A DNA stretch of 17,028 nt from an uncultured Pseudomonadota bacterium (GTDB lineage Bacteria > SAR324 > NAC60-12): the NCBI GenBank assembly GCA_913056375.1, contig CAJXNF010000020.1, positions 1 through 17,028 on the forward strand, read 5' to 3'. Shown here one piece after another: positions 8,201 through 14,104 of the stretch (within the stretch, counting starts at the first letter, position 1; the number at the start of each line of letters is the position of its first letter). Under the pieces are notes generated by a model. That model worked only from the letters and a program-made list of their open reading frames with translations, was not told the origin of the DNA and made no database searches. Position numbers and translations under genes: made by a program.

Positions 8201-8709
8201 GTCGGCAGATCAATATTGAAGGCGCCAAGATGAATCGGGTTTGCTTTGCCGATGGTCGGAGTGCCTACTGCTATTACCTCCAGATCACGGTTCGTTCTTC
8301 GGCAATGATTTTCCCAAGGGAGTTGGAACACTCGATTCTCTACGATTCTCCACCTCAATTGGACCTGGATCAACAGCACTTCCTGCACAATCCACGATTG
8401 CAGCTGGAGTTTCTTGAAGACGATGAAAAAGGCTATGTCGTACAGGAGATTGACGGACATTTCGTACGGATGGCTCAGTCTTATCTGCGAGTCAAATTGA
8501 CCTTGGAAGACGCACCGTTGATCTTCTACAAGTTGGCCAACAGCTTCGACCGTTTTGAGGTGTCTGTGCAGCAATCACTGATCACCACTACTGGTTTTCA
8601 GGTCAATGATTACTTCTACATCTTGCCCCAGGACTTGGAGCGGCTGAGGTCTTCAGGCTTTGAGGAAGTCGTCAAGCGGAGCTTGAGTGACCCACCAAGC
8701 CACAATTGA
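5269..8709 (+). CDS. GlnD-like protein: nucleotidyltransferase, HD and ACT domains with N-terminal coiled-coil extension
   Basis: Cytoplasmic protein of 1146 residues related to the PII uridylyltransferase/uridylyl-removing enzyme GlnD, which modifies and demodifies PII signal proteins in response to glutamine. Domains in order: an N-terminal extension (1-~205) with charged coiled-coil helices at about 118-200; a nucleotidyltransferase domain with GGYGRGELSLASDRDL at 215-230, catalytic-type Asp227 and Asp229; a GlnD-type helical linker with DLGGLRSLQ near 344-352; an HD phosphohydrolase domain with H679-D680, H690, H722-H723 and D764; and two ACT-like domains (~943-1012 and ~1073-1120), the second degenerate where GlnD has DRPGLL (here EDAPLIF). 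E. coli GlnD is about 890 residues, so this one is about 250 longer, half of the excess lying before the catalytic motif. Both active sites appear intact, so it is probably an active two-way nucleotidyl enzyme; whether PII is the target is inference. No glnB, glnA or amtB is nearby. The start is fixed by AAAGGA seven bases upstream. Confidence 0.85.
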   Translation: MKQALLNAAEHYPFLEPFRLQQRQCTEADYFPRLQQQLAELPIDPEGNSLLVHLVQREKGCGIVIQDFFQLENERIVQLNLQTENSFEILARNTLLMDSIIQATFDFAMNDLPLLSRLHVEQMETELHYKQRILPEKQEKLGRVEQELENLPSQGGEREEREMRRYYQKICSDLQHDIEEHAKRVGQLEELLETAKDCPVDREFVEAHLVILARGGYGRGELSLASDRDLGYCLDTEQLAAGQAEVVRQLVIRIETLLNAAQVMTAHQYFEIDEDLTRFQQGSMLQTIPSILESRVLVGSQRLAERLKQHFFEILPYEPYVLEKINTYLQTERPQLNQADLKHDLGGLRSLQIPLWIAAATFGVFPSYTAEMIALLIKRRLLSPRQAFKLCQALEFTYDLRNFTGAARDHYFDEEARHSGCRGEDLQPNVINDNMERLYLLKKQRFQDVDDFDRYRLQMQDTIQQLSRALLRNILERHVVRTFQTFQVTVYLRQRRIIEINALEGMPQVPLSLIFSDPLKLLDLFIYVGKVGYDLSFELKDEMADLLQSLTVEVVESRTPELSEKFSELMMTPYVDQALRIMLEISDPIGLNDPAFFGGTTTQKYLPDTLLGRFIPECNQMHFLLRNLSYHQYPVSIHSLNAVQAAEEELQILQKQYPELYQYLQPKHILALKWAVLFHDVGKIDPRTRHQISGTSIAVRALERLGYADPELFGSISLMIAHHMTVVRLSKTSAYFDQAIQQFFEIANRDLVNVILLFLVNISDYRSVSDVTAKDTRTLRTFFEETYRVYAEMRSSGQLNDAMDAINSYLDRKKQDLEFDTRINLLIQQGLQNSIEDALYTPVAKIQPQEYERLQKGHEELEQHWRLLKMGSLDEKGLSQTTEKLIRTIRQYLSPDTINALINPYRRQLEWFFAAFPNRFLLSSSSAILAQQMMRFENWSSEATVSVLTNPRGRPVGLLVYVREAPQIHSRIAYALSRRQINIEGAKMNRVCFADGRSAYCYYLQITVRSSAMIFPRELEHSILYDSPPQLDLDQQHFLHNPRLQLEFLEDDEKGYVVQEIDGHFVRMAQSYLRVKLTLEDAPLIFYKLANSFDRFEVSVQQSLITTTGFQVNDYFYILPQDLERLRSSGFEEVVKRSLSDPPSHN

Positions 8710-8763
8710 GCACGTGGAACGCTGGTAAGGCGTGCTTGTGAGCAAGGTAATGGGGAAGGTTGC

Positions 8764-11190
8764 TTAGAATAGACCGCTGATGCTGAAGTCGAAGCGGTCA
8801 GGACTTTCTCCACGTCGTTGATCGAGCTTAACACCATACTCGAAACGCAGTACTCCCAGTGGGGTGATCAGCCGTACCCCTCCTCCGGCACTGCGACGCA
8901 GATCGAAGAAATCCGGTTCTGTCTCCCCCAGCAGTGCATACTGTTCTGGTTCGGCGTTGATGTTGCCTGCATCCAAAAAGACCACGCCTCGAATGAAGCT
9001 CCGTTCATCGCGACTAAGTGGAAAGAGCAACTCCAGGTTGAACAGTCGCTCGCTGATCCCACCGCTTTTCAGCTTCCCCAACTCATCAAAACTCAGCCCT
9101 GAGGTGCGCTTGTCGCTCAATCTTGTCTGCGTTAGACCAAACTCGTCGATGTAGCTGGTCAACTGCTGGTTGATGATTCTCTCCGTACCACCGTAAGGCC
9201 CTGCAATGGCGTAGTAGTTGTGGCCACGCACACTGTTTAGGCCTCCCAAACGGTAGCGATCTTCTGGAGGGATCACGGAGTTGCCCATCTGCTGTAACCA
9301 ACCAAGCCGTCCCTTGACCATTGCAATCAGGGTTTGTGCTTCATTGAGCGCCCAGAATTGCTGGTAGTTGGTGATGAATTCACGCAACTGGACGTTACCT
9401 CCGAAGGGTGTGCCCGTCTGTACAAGGGTCAGGCTAGTCTTGATTCCTTCTGTCGGAAAAATTGGATGATTGACCGTATTATAGGTCAGCGTGGGTGCAA
9501 TGGAGCGTTTGAAGACGTTGTATCCTTCATTGTCGTAGAGCCGATCCACTGCATTCCAACTCACAGAGAGCCGCAGGTCACGCCAATAGACAGGCATCCC
9601 TACGCTGGTACCATAGGTGTTCTCACGCAAGCTGCCTCGCTCTAAACCTGTGCTGTCTGCGAGACGTCGATGTGAGAACTGAATTGAGTTGGAAAGTTGC
9701 GTACTGAAGATCCTGGGATCAATAAAAGTGACGCTGTACTCGTTGGTGACATCCTGTTCGCTGAATTGCGCACTCAATCGCAGCGTCTGTCCGTTACCAA
9801 ATAGATTTCCTTTGGTGAGAGAGAGTCCACCACTGAATCCGGTCACATCGCTATAGCCGATCTGGGCCTGGAAAGTGCCAGTTTGAGTTTCCTTGAGTCG
9901 TGCCATCAGGTCCAGAACATTATCCTCTTCAGGACGTCTTCGTCGTTCAAGCTGTAAGCCTGGTTCGAAGAAGCCCAGTCTCCCAAGATTTTCCTGGCTC
10001 AGTCGGAGCCGTTTGCCATCAAAGAGCTGTGATTCGTTGACTTCAAACTCACGGCGGATCACGTGGTCACGTGTCTCGGTATTTCCTGCAACAGAGATAC
10101 GACCGATGTAAGCCTTCTCTCCTTGCAGGATGCGGTAATTCACGTCCACAGTCTTGTTGTCTTCATTGATCCGAGTTTGCGGAATCACTCGTACGAAGGC
10201 ATAGCCACGCTCCTGATACAGCTCATCCAGTACGGCCCGATCTCGGTTCTGCAAGAAGGGATTGTAGACCCCACCAGTTTTCAGTTCGAGTTGCTCCAGC
10301 AGTTCTGCCTCTGGTTCCAGTAAGTCACCGCTGACATTGACCGATCCTGTGAAGTACTGATCTCCTTCAGTGACGTTCAGGGATAGTTCGACACGGCTGT
10401 ATTCTGGGTTGTGATAGAGCGTCACCTCGGGTTTGTCGATGAAGACCTTGATGTAGCCTTGCTGAAGGTACTTCTGAGTCAACAAGACCAGATCCTGATT
10501 AACCCGCTCCTCCTGAAAAATACCGGAGCTGTTGATCCAGTTGAAACAGTCCACCTCTGCGCTGAGCATGAGACGTTTGAGGTCAACTGCCGCGAACACT
10601 TTGGTTCCGCTGATGTCTACATCCGTCAGGAATACCTTTGGTTGTTCCTGGGCCACATAGGTCAGTCGATATTCCTGCTCGGATTCCTTCTCCAAACGGG
10701 GCAGCACACGGGCAGTGGTGTAGCCATCTTCTCGATACTTGTCGAGAATCATTGTCTGATCCTGCTCGGCTTTGAAAGGATCATAGATATCGTTGGCCCT
10801 CAGCAGGAGCTTCTCACGAATTTCGTCCAGGTCCAGTAGGTTGATCCCTTCCAGTCGAACCGAGAGCAGACGAGGACGCTCCTCGACAACATAACGCAGT
10901 CGGTAGCCGTCACCGAGTGGTTCGACTTCAGCGCGTACATCGCGGAAGAGCCCGGTCTCAAAGATCTGGCGGATGTCTTGACGAATACGTTGGCGATCAA
11001 GCGGAAAGTTGACCTGACTCTCGAGGGTGAAGAGCAGTTGGGCTTCTTCTAATTCTGAGGTTCCCTGGATCTCAATTTCCAGGATTCGGGCTTCCTGCCC
11101 GAGGAGTAGGCTGGGGAAACCCAGCAGCAAGAAGGCCAGCAACAACCAAAGGCTGCGACAAAAACGGCCAGGAGCACAAACGGTGGGCAT
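8764..11190 (-). CDS. bamA: Outer membrane protein assembly factor BamA
   Basis: Omp85-family core of the machinery that folds and inserts beta-barrel proteins into the outer membrane. The 808-residue protein has a signal peptide (about 1-31, ending LLLGQE), five POTRA repeats (~32-107, 108-186, 187-277, 278-357, 358-437) and a 16-strand barrel from ~438. The barrel has the conserved GGLNSVRG segment, but the L6 motif reads V654-R-G-H657 rather than the usual VRGF/VRGY. The last residues are FDFSISGLF, with the terminal Phe of outer-membrane barrels. POTRA3 carries a small insertion with a cysteine (VDCFNWINSSG). I chose the ATG at 11190 because the signal peptide begins there; an in-frame ATG at 11247 would overlap lolD and add 19 unlikely residues. 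It follows lolD by 25 bases and is probably in the same operon. The skp/lpxD genes that often follow bamA are absent; instead it converges on the GlnD-like gene. Confidence 0.95.
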   Translation of the reverse strand: MPTVCAPGRFCRSLWLLLAFLLLGFPSLLLGQEARILEIEIQGTSELEEAQLLFTLESQVNFPLDRQRIRQDIRQIFETGLFRDVRAEVEPLGDGYRLRYVVEERPRLLSVRLEGINLLDLDEIREKLLLRANDIYDPFKAEQDQTMILDKYREDGYTTARVLPRLEKESEQEYRLTYVAQEQPKVFLTDVDISGTKVFAAVDLKRLMLSAEVDCFNWINSSGIFQEERVNQDLVLLTQKYLQQGYIKVFIDKPEVTLYHNPEYSRVELSLNVTEGDQYFTGSVNVSGDLLEPEAELLEQLELKTGGVYNPFLQNRDRAVLDELYQERGYAFVRVIPQTRINEDNKTVDVNYRILQGEKAYIGRISVAGNTETRDHVIRREFEVNESQLFDGKRLRLSQENLGRLGFFEPGLQLERRRRPEEDNVLDLMARLKETQTGTFQAQIGYSDVTGFSGGLSLTKGNLFGNGQTLRLSAQFSEQDVTNEYSVTFIDPRIFSTQLSNSIQFSHRRLADSTGLERGSLRENTYGTSVGMPVYWRDLRLSVSWNAVDRLYDNEGYNVFKRSIAPTLTYNTVNHPIFPTEGIKTSLTLVQTGTPFGGNVQLREFITNYQQFWALNEAQTLIAMVKGRLGWLQQMGNSVIPPEDRYRLGGLNSVRGHNYYAIAGPYGGTERIINQQLTSYIDEFGLTQTRLSDKRTSGLSFDELGKLKSGGISERLFNLELLFPLSRDERSFIRGVVFLDAGNINAEPEQYALLGETEPDFFDLRRSAGGGVRLITPLGVLRFEYGVKLDQRRGESPDRFDFSISGLF

Positions 11191-11215
11191 TAGAATGTGA
11201 GTATTGACAAGCGGT

Positions 11216-11902
11216 TCAAGGACTGGAATCCAATTGCAAACGACCATCCTGCAGACGATAGCACTGTTGCAGTGTAGTGGCCAGTTGCGGATTGTGGGTG
11301 ATCATCAGCATGGTGGTTTGCCCATCGGCGCAGCAGCGCAATAAGGTATCCAATACCTGCGACTCATTTTCCTGATCCAGGTTGCCCGTAGGCTCGTCCG
11401 CCAGCAGGAGACGCGGGCGATTGGTGAGGGCCCGAGCGATGGCAACCCGTTGCTGTTCGCCGCCAGAGAGTTGAGAAGGCTTATGCAACAAGCGCTCCCC
11501 TAGTCCGACCTGTTCCAGCAGTTCACTCGCACGCTTGCGACTCTGACTGTGGCTCTGTCCCTGAACCAATGCTGGCATCATCACGTTCTCCAGCGCACTG
11601 AAATCCTGCAGGAGCTGATGAAACTGAAAAATGAAGCCCAACTGGGTGTTACGGTAGCGAGCCTGGGCATCCCGGGAAAGTAGGCTCAGGTCCTTGTCGT
11701 CCAGCAAAACTCTTCCCTGGTCTGGTTGGTCAAGTAAGCCAATCAAGTGCAGCAAGGTACTCTTGCCTGTTCCAGAAGCACCAACGATGGCAGCTGTCTG
11801 ACCAGGTTGCTCCAATCGCAAGTCCACTCCCCGTAAAATGTGCAGGGTACGGCCTTCACCGTCAAGATAGCTCTTGTGCAAGTTTTCGAGTTGAAGATGC
11901 AT
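11216..11902 (-). CDS. lolD: Lipoprotein-releasing ABC transporter ATP-binding protein LolD
   Basis: Cytoplasmic ATPase of the LolCDE complex, which releases lipoproteins from the inner membrane for transfer to the outer membrane. The 228-residue protein has Walker A GASGTGKST (41-49), the Q-loop region GFIFQFHQLLQDFSALENV that is typical of LolD/MacB-type ATPases, the signature LSGGEQQ (145-151), Walker B LLLADEP (165-171) followed by TGNLD, and H-loop His203 in MITHN. The ATG at 11902 is preferred over an in-frame GTG at 11932 because LolD proteins begin close to the LENLHKSY strand and because the GTG would overlap the upstream gene. It starts 10 bases after the stop of the membrane-anchored gene and precedes bamA by 25 bases, so the three look like one operon. 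The membrane partner (lolC/lolE) is not in the window, so FtsE- or MacB-like alternatives are not fully excluded. Confidence 0.9.
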   Translation of the reverse strand: MHLQLENLHKSYLDGEGRTLHILRGVDLRLEQPGQTAAIVGASGTGKSTLLHLIGLLDQPDQGRVLLDDKDLSLLSRDAQARYRNTQLGFIFQFHQLLQDFSALENVMMPALVQGQSHSQSRKRASELLEQVGLGERLLHKPSQLSGGEQQRVAIARALTNRPRLLLADEPTGNLDQENESQVLDTLLRCCADGQTTMLMITHNPQLATTLQQCYRLQDGRLQLDSSP

Positions 11903-11912
11903 GGCTGGAAAC

Positions 11913-12344
11913 TTAGCGGAATTGAACCTCACTCACCCGGGTCCGGACTTCTCCAGACCAATCAGGGGGAGCTTGGGGTTCGAGGTCAAAGCCGAATTCA
12001 CGGGACTGCTTGGGTTCCAAGGTGCCAGGATTTTGAAAAGACAGGTGGTAGACTGGGAAGAAACGAGCACTCTTGATCACCTCGTCCTCCTTGCTGAGAT
12101 AGTCAATGGTGATCTCCAGCATCTTGATCACCTGCTCGCTGTTGTTGAGCACAGTCCCAAAGACACCAGTGCTCACACGCCGTTCGTCTTGGCCAAAAGC
12201 CACACGCACGTCCAGCAATTCAATTTGCTTCTGGGCCTCAAGTCGTTTCTGGTTCTGATAGAACTGAAATCCAAACAGGACCGCAAGGGCCAAGCTGGCA
12301 ATCAGCAGGACTCGAGTCCCGGAACTGCGCATCCAGTCCGGCAT
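11913..12344 (-). CDS. Membrane-anchored protein with periplasmic beta-sandwich-like domain (143 residues)
   Basis: Function unknown. One N-terminal membrane helix (about residues 11-28, VLLIASLALAVLFGFQF) preceded by positive charge suggests an inner-membrane anchor with the rest in the periplasm. After a short helical linker (QNQKRLEAQKQIE), residues ~43-143 read as alternating strands: LLDVRVAFG, VSTGVFGTVLNNSEQVIKML, ITIDYLSKEDEVI, a Pro turn with LEPKQSREFGFDL, and a final strand VRTRVSEVQF. This pattern (G.V.N.S....V.V.I.Y......PV....L.P..S..F) resembles DUF3426/LEA14-type beta-sandwich domains; the resemblance is by eye only. The ATG at 12344 has a strong AGGAG six bases upstream. It is ten bases upstream of lolD and probably co-translated with it, so an envelope role is inferred. 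Confidence 0.7.
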   Translation of the reverse strand: MPDWMRSSGTRVLLIASLALAVLFGFQFYQNQKRLEAQKQIELLDVRVAFGQDERRVSTGVFGTVLNNSEQVIKMLEITIDYLSKEDEVIKSARFFPVYHLSFQNPGTLEPKQSREFGFDLEPQAPPDWSGEVRTRVSEVQFR

Positions 12345-12424
12345 GGTCTACTCCTGCAGGCGGAAGGAACAAGGACAGGTTTGGGAAGGACAGTTTCCGG
12401 TATTCTGGGAAAAGCGTTTGCTAC

Positions 12425-12467
12425 CGTGGGTCCACATCAGAAAAACTGAACACGGACCCCCGTTTTT
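12425..12467. terminator. Long hairpin after rpmB with a T-run on the plus-strand side
   Basis: CGTGGGTCC (12425-12433) pairs with GGACCCCCG (12454-12462), eight of nine bases, around an inner perfect TCAG/CTGA stem (12437-12440 with 12446-12449) with an AAAAA loop. Five T follow on the plus strand (12463-12467). It begins directly next to the rpmB stop codon (12467-12469, minus strand). Read on the plus strand it has intrinsic-terminator form; read on the minus strand, the direction of rpmB and lolD, no T-run follows. It may still slow or stop rpmB transcription, protect the rpmB mRNA 3' end, or block antisense transcription into rpmB. Confidence 0.5.
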
Positions 12468-12706
12468 CAACTGACGTCGCGGAGGGTAAGACCGTTGTCC
12501 TTGAGGAAGGCCGTTAAGCCTTTCTTGTCGATGGTACGGATCGCACGGGTCGAAACTTTCAGCTTAACCTCACGACCGAGCTCTGGAACAAAGAAACGTC
12601 GGGTCTGCAGGTTGGGCAACTGGCGGTGCTTGGTCTTGTTGTTGGCATGCGAAACGCGGTTGCCAGTCAGTGGTCGCTTGCCGGTGATGTCACAGCGACG
12701 AGCCAT
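12467..12706 (-). CDS. rpmB: 50S ribosomal protein L28
   Basis: Large-subunit ribosomal protein of 79 residues, the usual size for bacterial L28. It begins MARRCDITGKRPLTGN, with the conserved CxxTGKRP..GN motif, continues through SHANNKTKHRQLPNLQTRRF, and has the family's IDKKGL near its end. Only one cysteine is present (Cys5), so it is the zinc-free form. The ATG at 12706 is preceded by AGGAGAACCCC, a strong ribosome-binding site. It lies 39 bases downstream of rpmG and is probably transcribed with it. A large hairpin starts right at its stop codon. Confidence 0.96.
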   Translation of the reverse strand: MARRCDITGKRPLTGNRVSHANNKTKHRQLPNLQTRRFFVPELGREVKLKVSTRAIRTIDKKGLTAFLKDNGLTLRDVS

Positions 12707-12745
12707 GGGGTTCTCCTAATCTGCACTGTCTCGCGACAGGGTCGG

Positions 12746-12907
12746 TTACTTGGTTTCCTTGAAAAGCACGTGCTTGCGGACAATCGGATCGTACTTGCGC
12801 AACTCTAAGCGTCCTGGGGTCGTGACCCGGTTCTTAGAGGTGTAGTACATGTAGCCGCTCTCCGGACTCTTCATCTTCACAAACACGCGGTTGGCGTTCT
12901 TGGCCAT
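12746..12907 (-). CDS. rpmG: 50S ribosomal protein L33
   Basis: Large-subunit ribosomal protein of 53 residues, read on the minus strand from ATG 12907 to TAA 12746. The protein begins MAKNANRVFVKMKSPESGYM and continues with YYTSKNRVTTPGRLELRKYD and PIVRKHVLFKETK, matching the L33 pattern of YYT.KN......LEL.KYDP..R.HV...E.K. It has no cysteine, so it is the zinc-independent (C-minus) form seen in E. coli. The start has TGGAGAA just upstream (with CACC before ATG), and a good promoter lies at 12938-12966. The order rpmG then rpmB is the reverse of the E. coli rpmB-rpmG pair. Confidence 0.95.
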   Translation of the reverse strand: MAKNANRVFVKMKSPESGYMYYTSKNRVTTPGRLELRKYDPIVRKHVLFKETK

Positions 12908-12937
12908 GGTGTTCTCCAGGAAAAATGAAAATCAAAA

Positions 12938-12966
12938 ATGATCGGTATTTACCAAAAAAATGTCAA
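12938..12966 (-). promoter_or_regulatory. Sigma-70-type promoter of rpmG
   Basis: On the minus strand a perfect -35 box TTGACA (12961-12966) is followed by a 17-base spacer containing a T-run and a -10 box GATCAT (12938-12943; four of six consensus bases). Transcription would start near 12931, about 24 bases before the rpmG ATG. It lies in the 75-base gap between aroG and rpmG, so the ribosomal genes are not wholly dependent on readthrough from aroG. Confidence 0.62.
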
Positions 12967-12982
12967 GAATTTCCTTTAGGTC

Positions 12983-14041
12983 TCAGCAGTTGGTCAGATA
13001 CTGCAAATTTCCCAGGTGTTCGTAGGCTTCTCGCAAGATGCGCTCTGTGTTTTCCCAATCCAGGCACTTGTCCGTGATGGAAACACCGTACTGCATCTCG
13101 TCACTGATCGGCTGGTTGCCTAGATGCAGGTGACTCTCGATCATGGTACCAACGATGGACTGGTTGCCGTCAACGATCTGGCGCACGATGTCACGCAGCA
13201 CGATTTCCTGTTTTTCTGGACGCTTGTTGGAGTTCCCATGGCTGCAGTCCACCATGATGATCGGTTTGACCCCTTCTTTACGCAGCTGCTCTTCCGTATC
13301 CTGAATGGACAAGGCATCAAAGTTGGGTCCGTGCTTACCACCGCGCAGGACAATGTGGCAGTGTTGGTTGCCGTTTGTATTAACAACAGAGGCACGCCCC
13401 TCGTGATTGATGCCCAGGAAATGATGGGGATGTGCTGCAGACTGGATGGCGTGTACCGCAATATCCAAACTGCCATCCGTACCATTCTTGAAGCCAACGG
13501 GCATGGAAAGCCCACTGGTCATTTCCCGGTGAGTTTGTGATTCGGTAGTACGGGCTCCGATCGCACTCCAAGCGAGTAGGTCAGCAATGTACTGGGGTGT
13601 GATCGGATCCAGTGTTTCTGTGGCTGCCGGTAGTCCCAGTTCGTTGATATCAAGCAGGATCTTCCGAGCCAGACGCAGGCCTTTTTCCACCTGGTGGGTA
13701 CCGTTCAGGTCTGGATCATTGATCAATCCCTTCCACCCAACGGTAGTGCGGGGTTTTTCAAAGTACACGCGCATGATCAGGTAGATCCGATCCTTGAGTT
13801 CTTCGTGCAAGGCCTTGAGCCGCTGGGCGTATTCCATTGCGGCTTCCGTATCATGAATGGAGCAGGGCCCAACCACGGCAAAGAGTCGATGATCTTCCCG
13901 ATCCAGAATATTGCGCACGGTTTGACGCGCCTGAACCACGGTCTGGCAAGCTTTTTCGCTAAGGGGAAGCTCCTCCTTGATCTCATCAGGAGGCGTCAAC
14001 GGGGTAATTTGCTTAACATTTATGTTATTGGTGGATTGCAT
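12983..14041 (-). CDS. aroG: 3-deoxy-7-phosphoheptulonate synthase (DAHP synthase, type I AroG/F/H)
   Basis: Condenses phosphoenolpyruvate with erythrose 4-phosphate to give DAHP, the first step of the shikimate pathway to aromatic amino acids. The 352-residue protein matches E. coli AroG along its length: VGPCSIHD with metal-binding Cys60 (57-64), MRVYFEKPRTTVGWKGL (90-106), INDPDLNG, GLPAATETLD..TPQY, GARTTESQTHRE (162-173), LSMPVGFKNGTDGS, HIVLRGGK, MVDCSHGNSNK and MIESHL. I chose the ATG at 14041, which has TGGAGAA directly upstream (CCC before ATG), over an upstream ATG at 14098 that has no ribosome-binding site and adds 19 residues not found in the family. Which amino acid inhibits it cannot be told safely by eye. 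It starts 63 bases after the fumC stop with no terminator between, so readthrough from fumC is likely. Confidence 0.95.
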   Translation of the reverse strand: MQSTNNINVKQITPLTPPDEIKEELPLSEKACQTVVQARQTVRNILDREDHRLFAVVGPCSIHDTEAAMEYAQRLKALHEELKDRIYLIMRVYFEKPRTTVGWKGLINDPDLNGTHQVEKGLRLARKILLDINELGLPAATETLDPITPQYIADLLAWSAIGARTTESQTHREMTSGLSMPVGFKNGTDGSLDIAVHAIQSAAHPHHFLGINHEGRASVVNTNGNQHCHIVLRGGKHGPNFDALSIQDTEEQLRKEGVKPIIMVDCSHGNSNKRPEKQEIVLRDIVRQIVDGNQSIVGTMIESHLHLGNQPISDEMQYGVSITDKCLDWENTERILREAYEHLGNLQYLTNC

Positions 14042-14104
14042 GGGTTCTCCAGAAGAAACAAGAGCAGTCAATGTAGGGTCAACAGGCCAAAAAGACATGA
14101 TTTC

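Noticed and set aside
7882..8574. A 230-codon minus-strand open frame within the GlnD-like gene.
   Set aside because: It lies opposite the ACT-domain region whose plus-strand translation matches a known family; no ribosome-binding site or sensible protein.
8709..8746. AGCACG/CGTGCT and CTTG/CAAG inverted repeats between the GlnD-like gene and bamA as a bidirectional terminator.
   Set aside because: The first has a 16-base loop, the second only 4 pairs, and neither is followed by a T-run on either strand.
11191..11247. ATG at 11247 as the bamA start.
   Set aside because: It would overlap lolD by 32 bases and place 19 non-signal residues before an otherwise standard signal peptide.
12371..12393. 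Direct repeat AAGGACAG (12371-12378 and 12386-12393) upstream of the membrane-anchored gene as a regulator site.
   Set aside because: Eight bases twice with 15-base spacing, no palindrome and no promoter in register; chance is a sufficient explanation.
11901..12449. A 182-codon plus-strand open frame across the membrane-anchored gene.
   Set aside because: The minus-strand gene has a strong ribosome-binding site, a membrane helix and operon spacing to lolD; the plus-strand frame has none of these.
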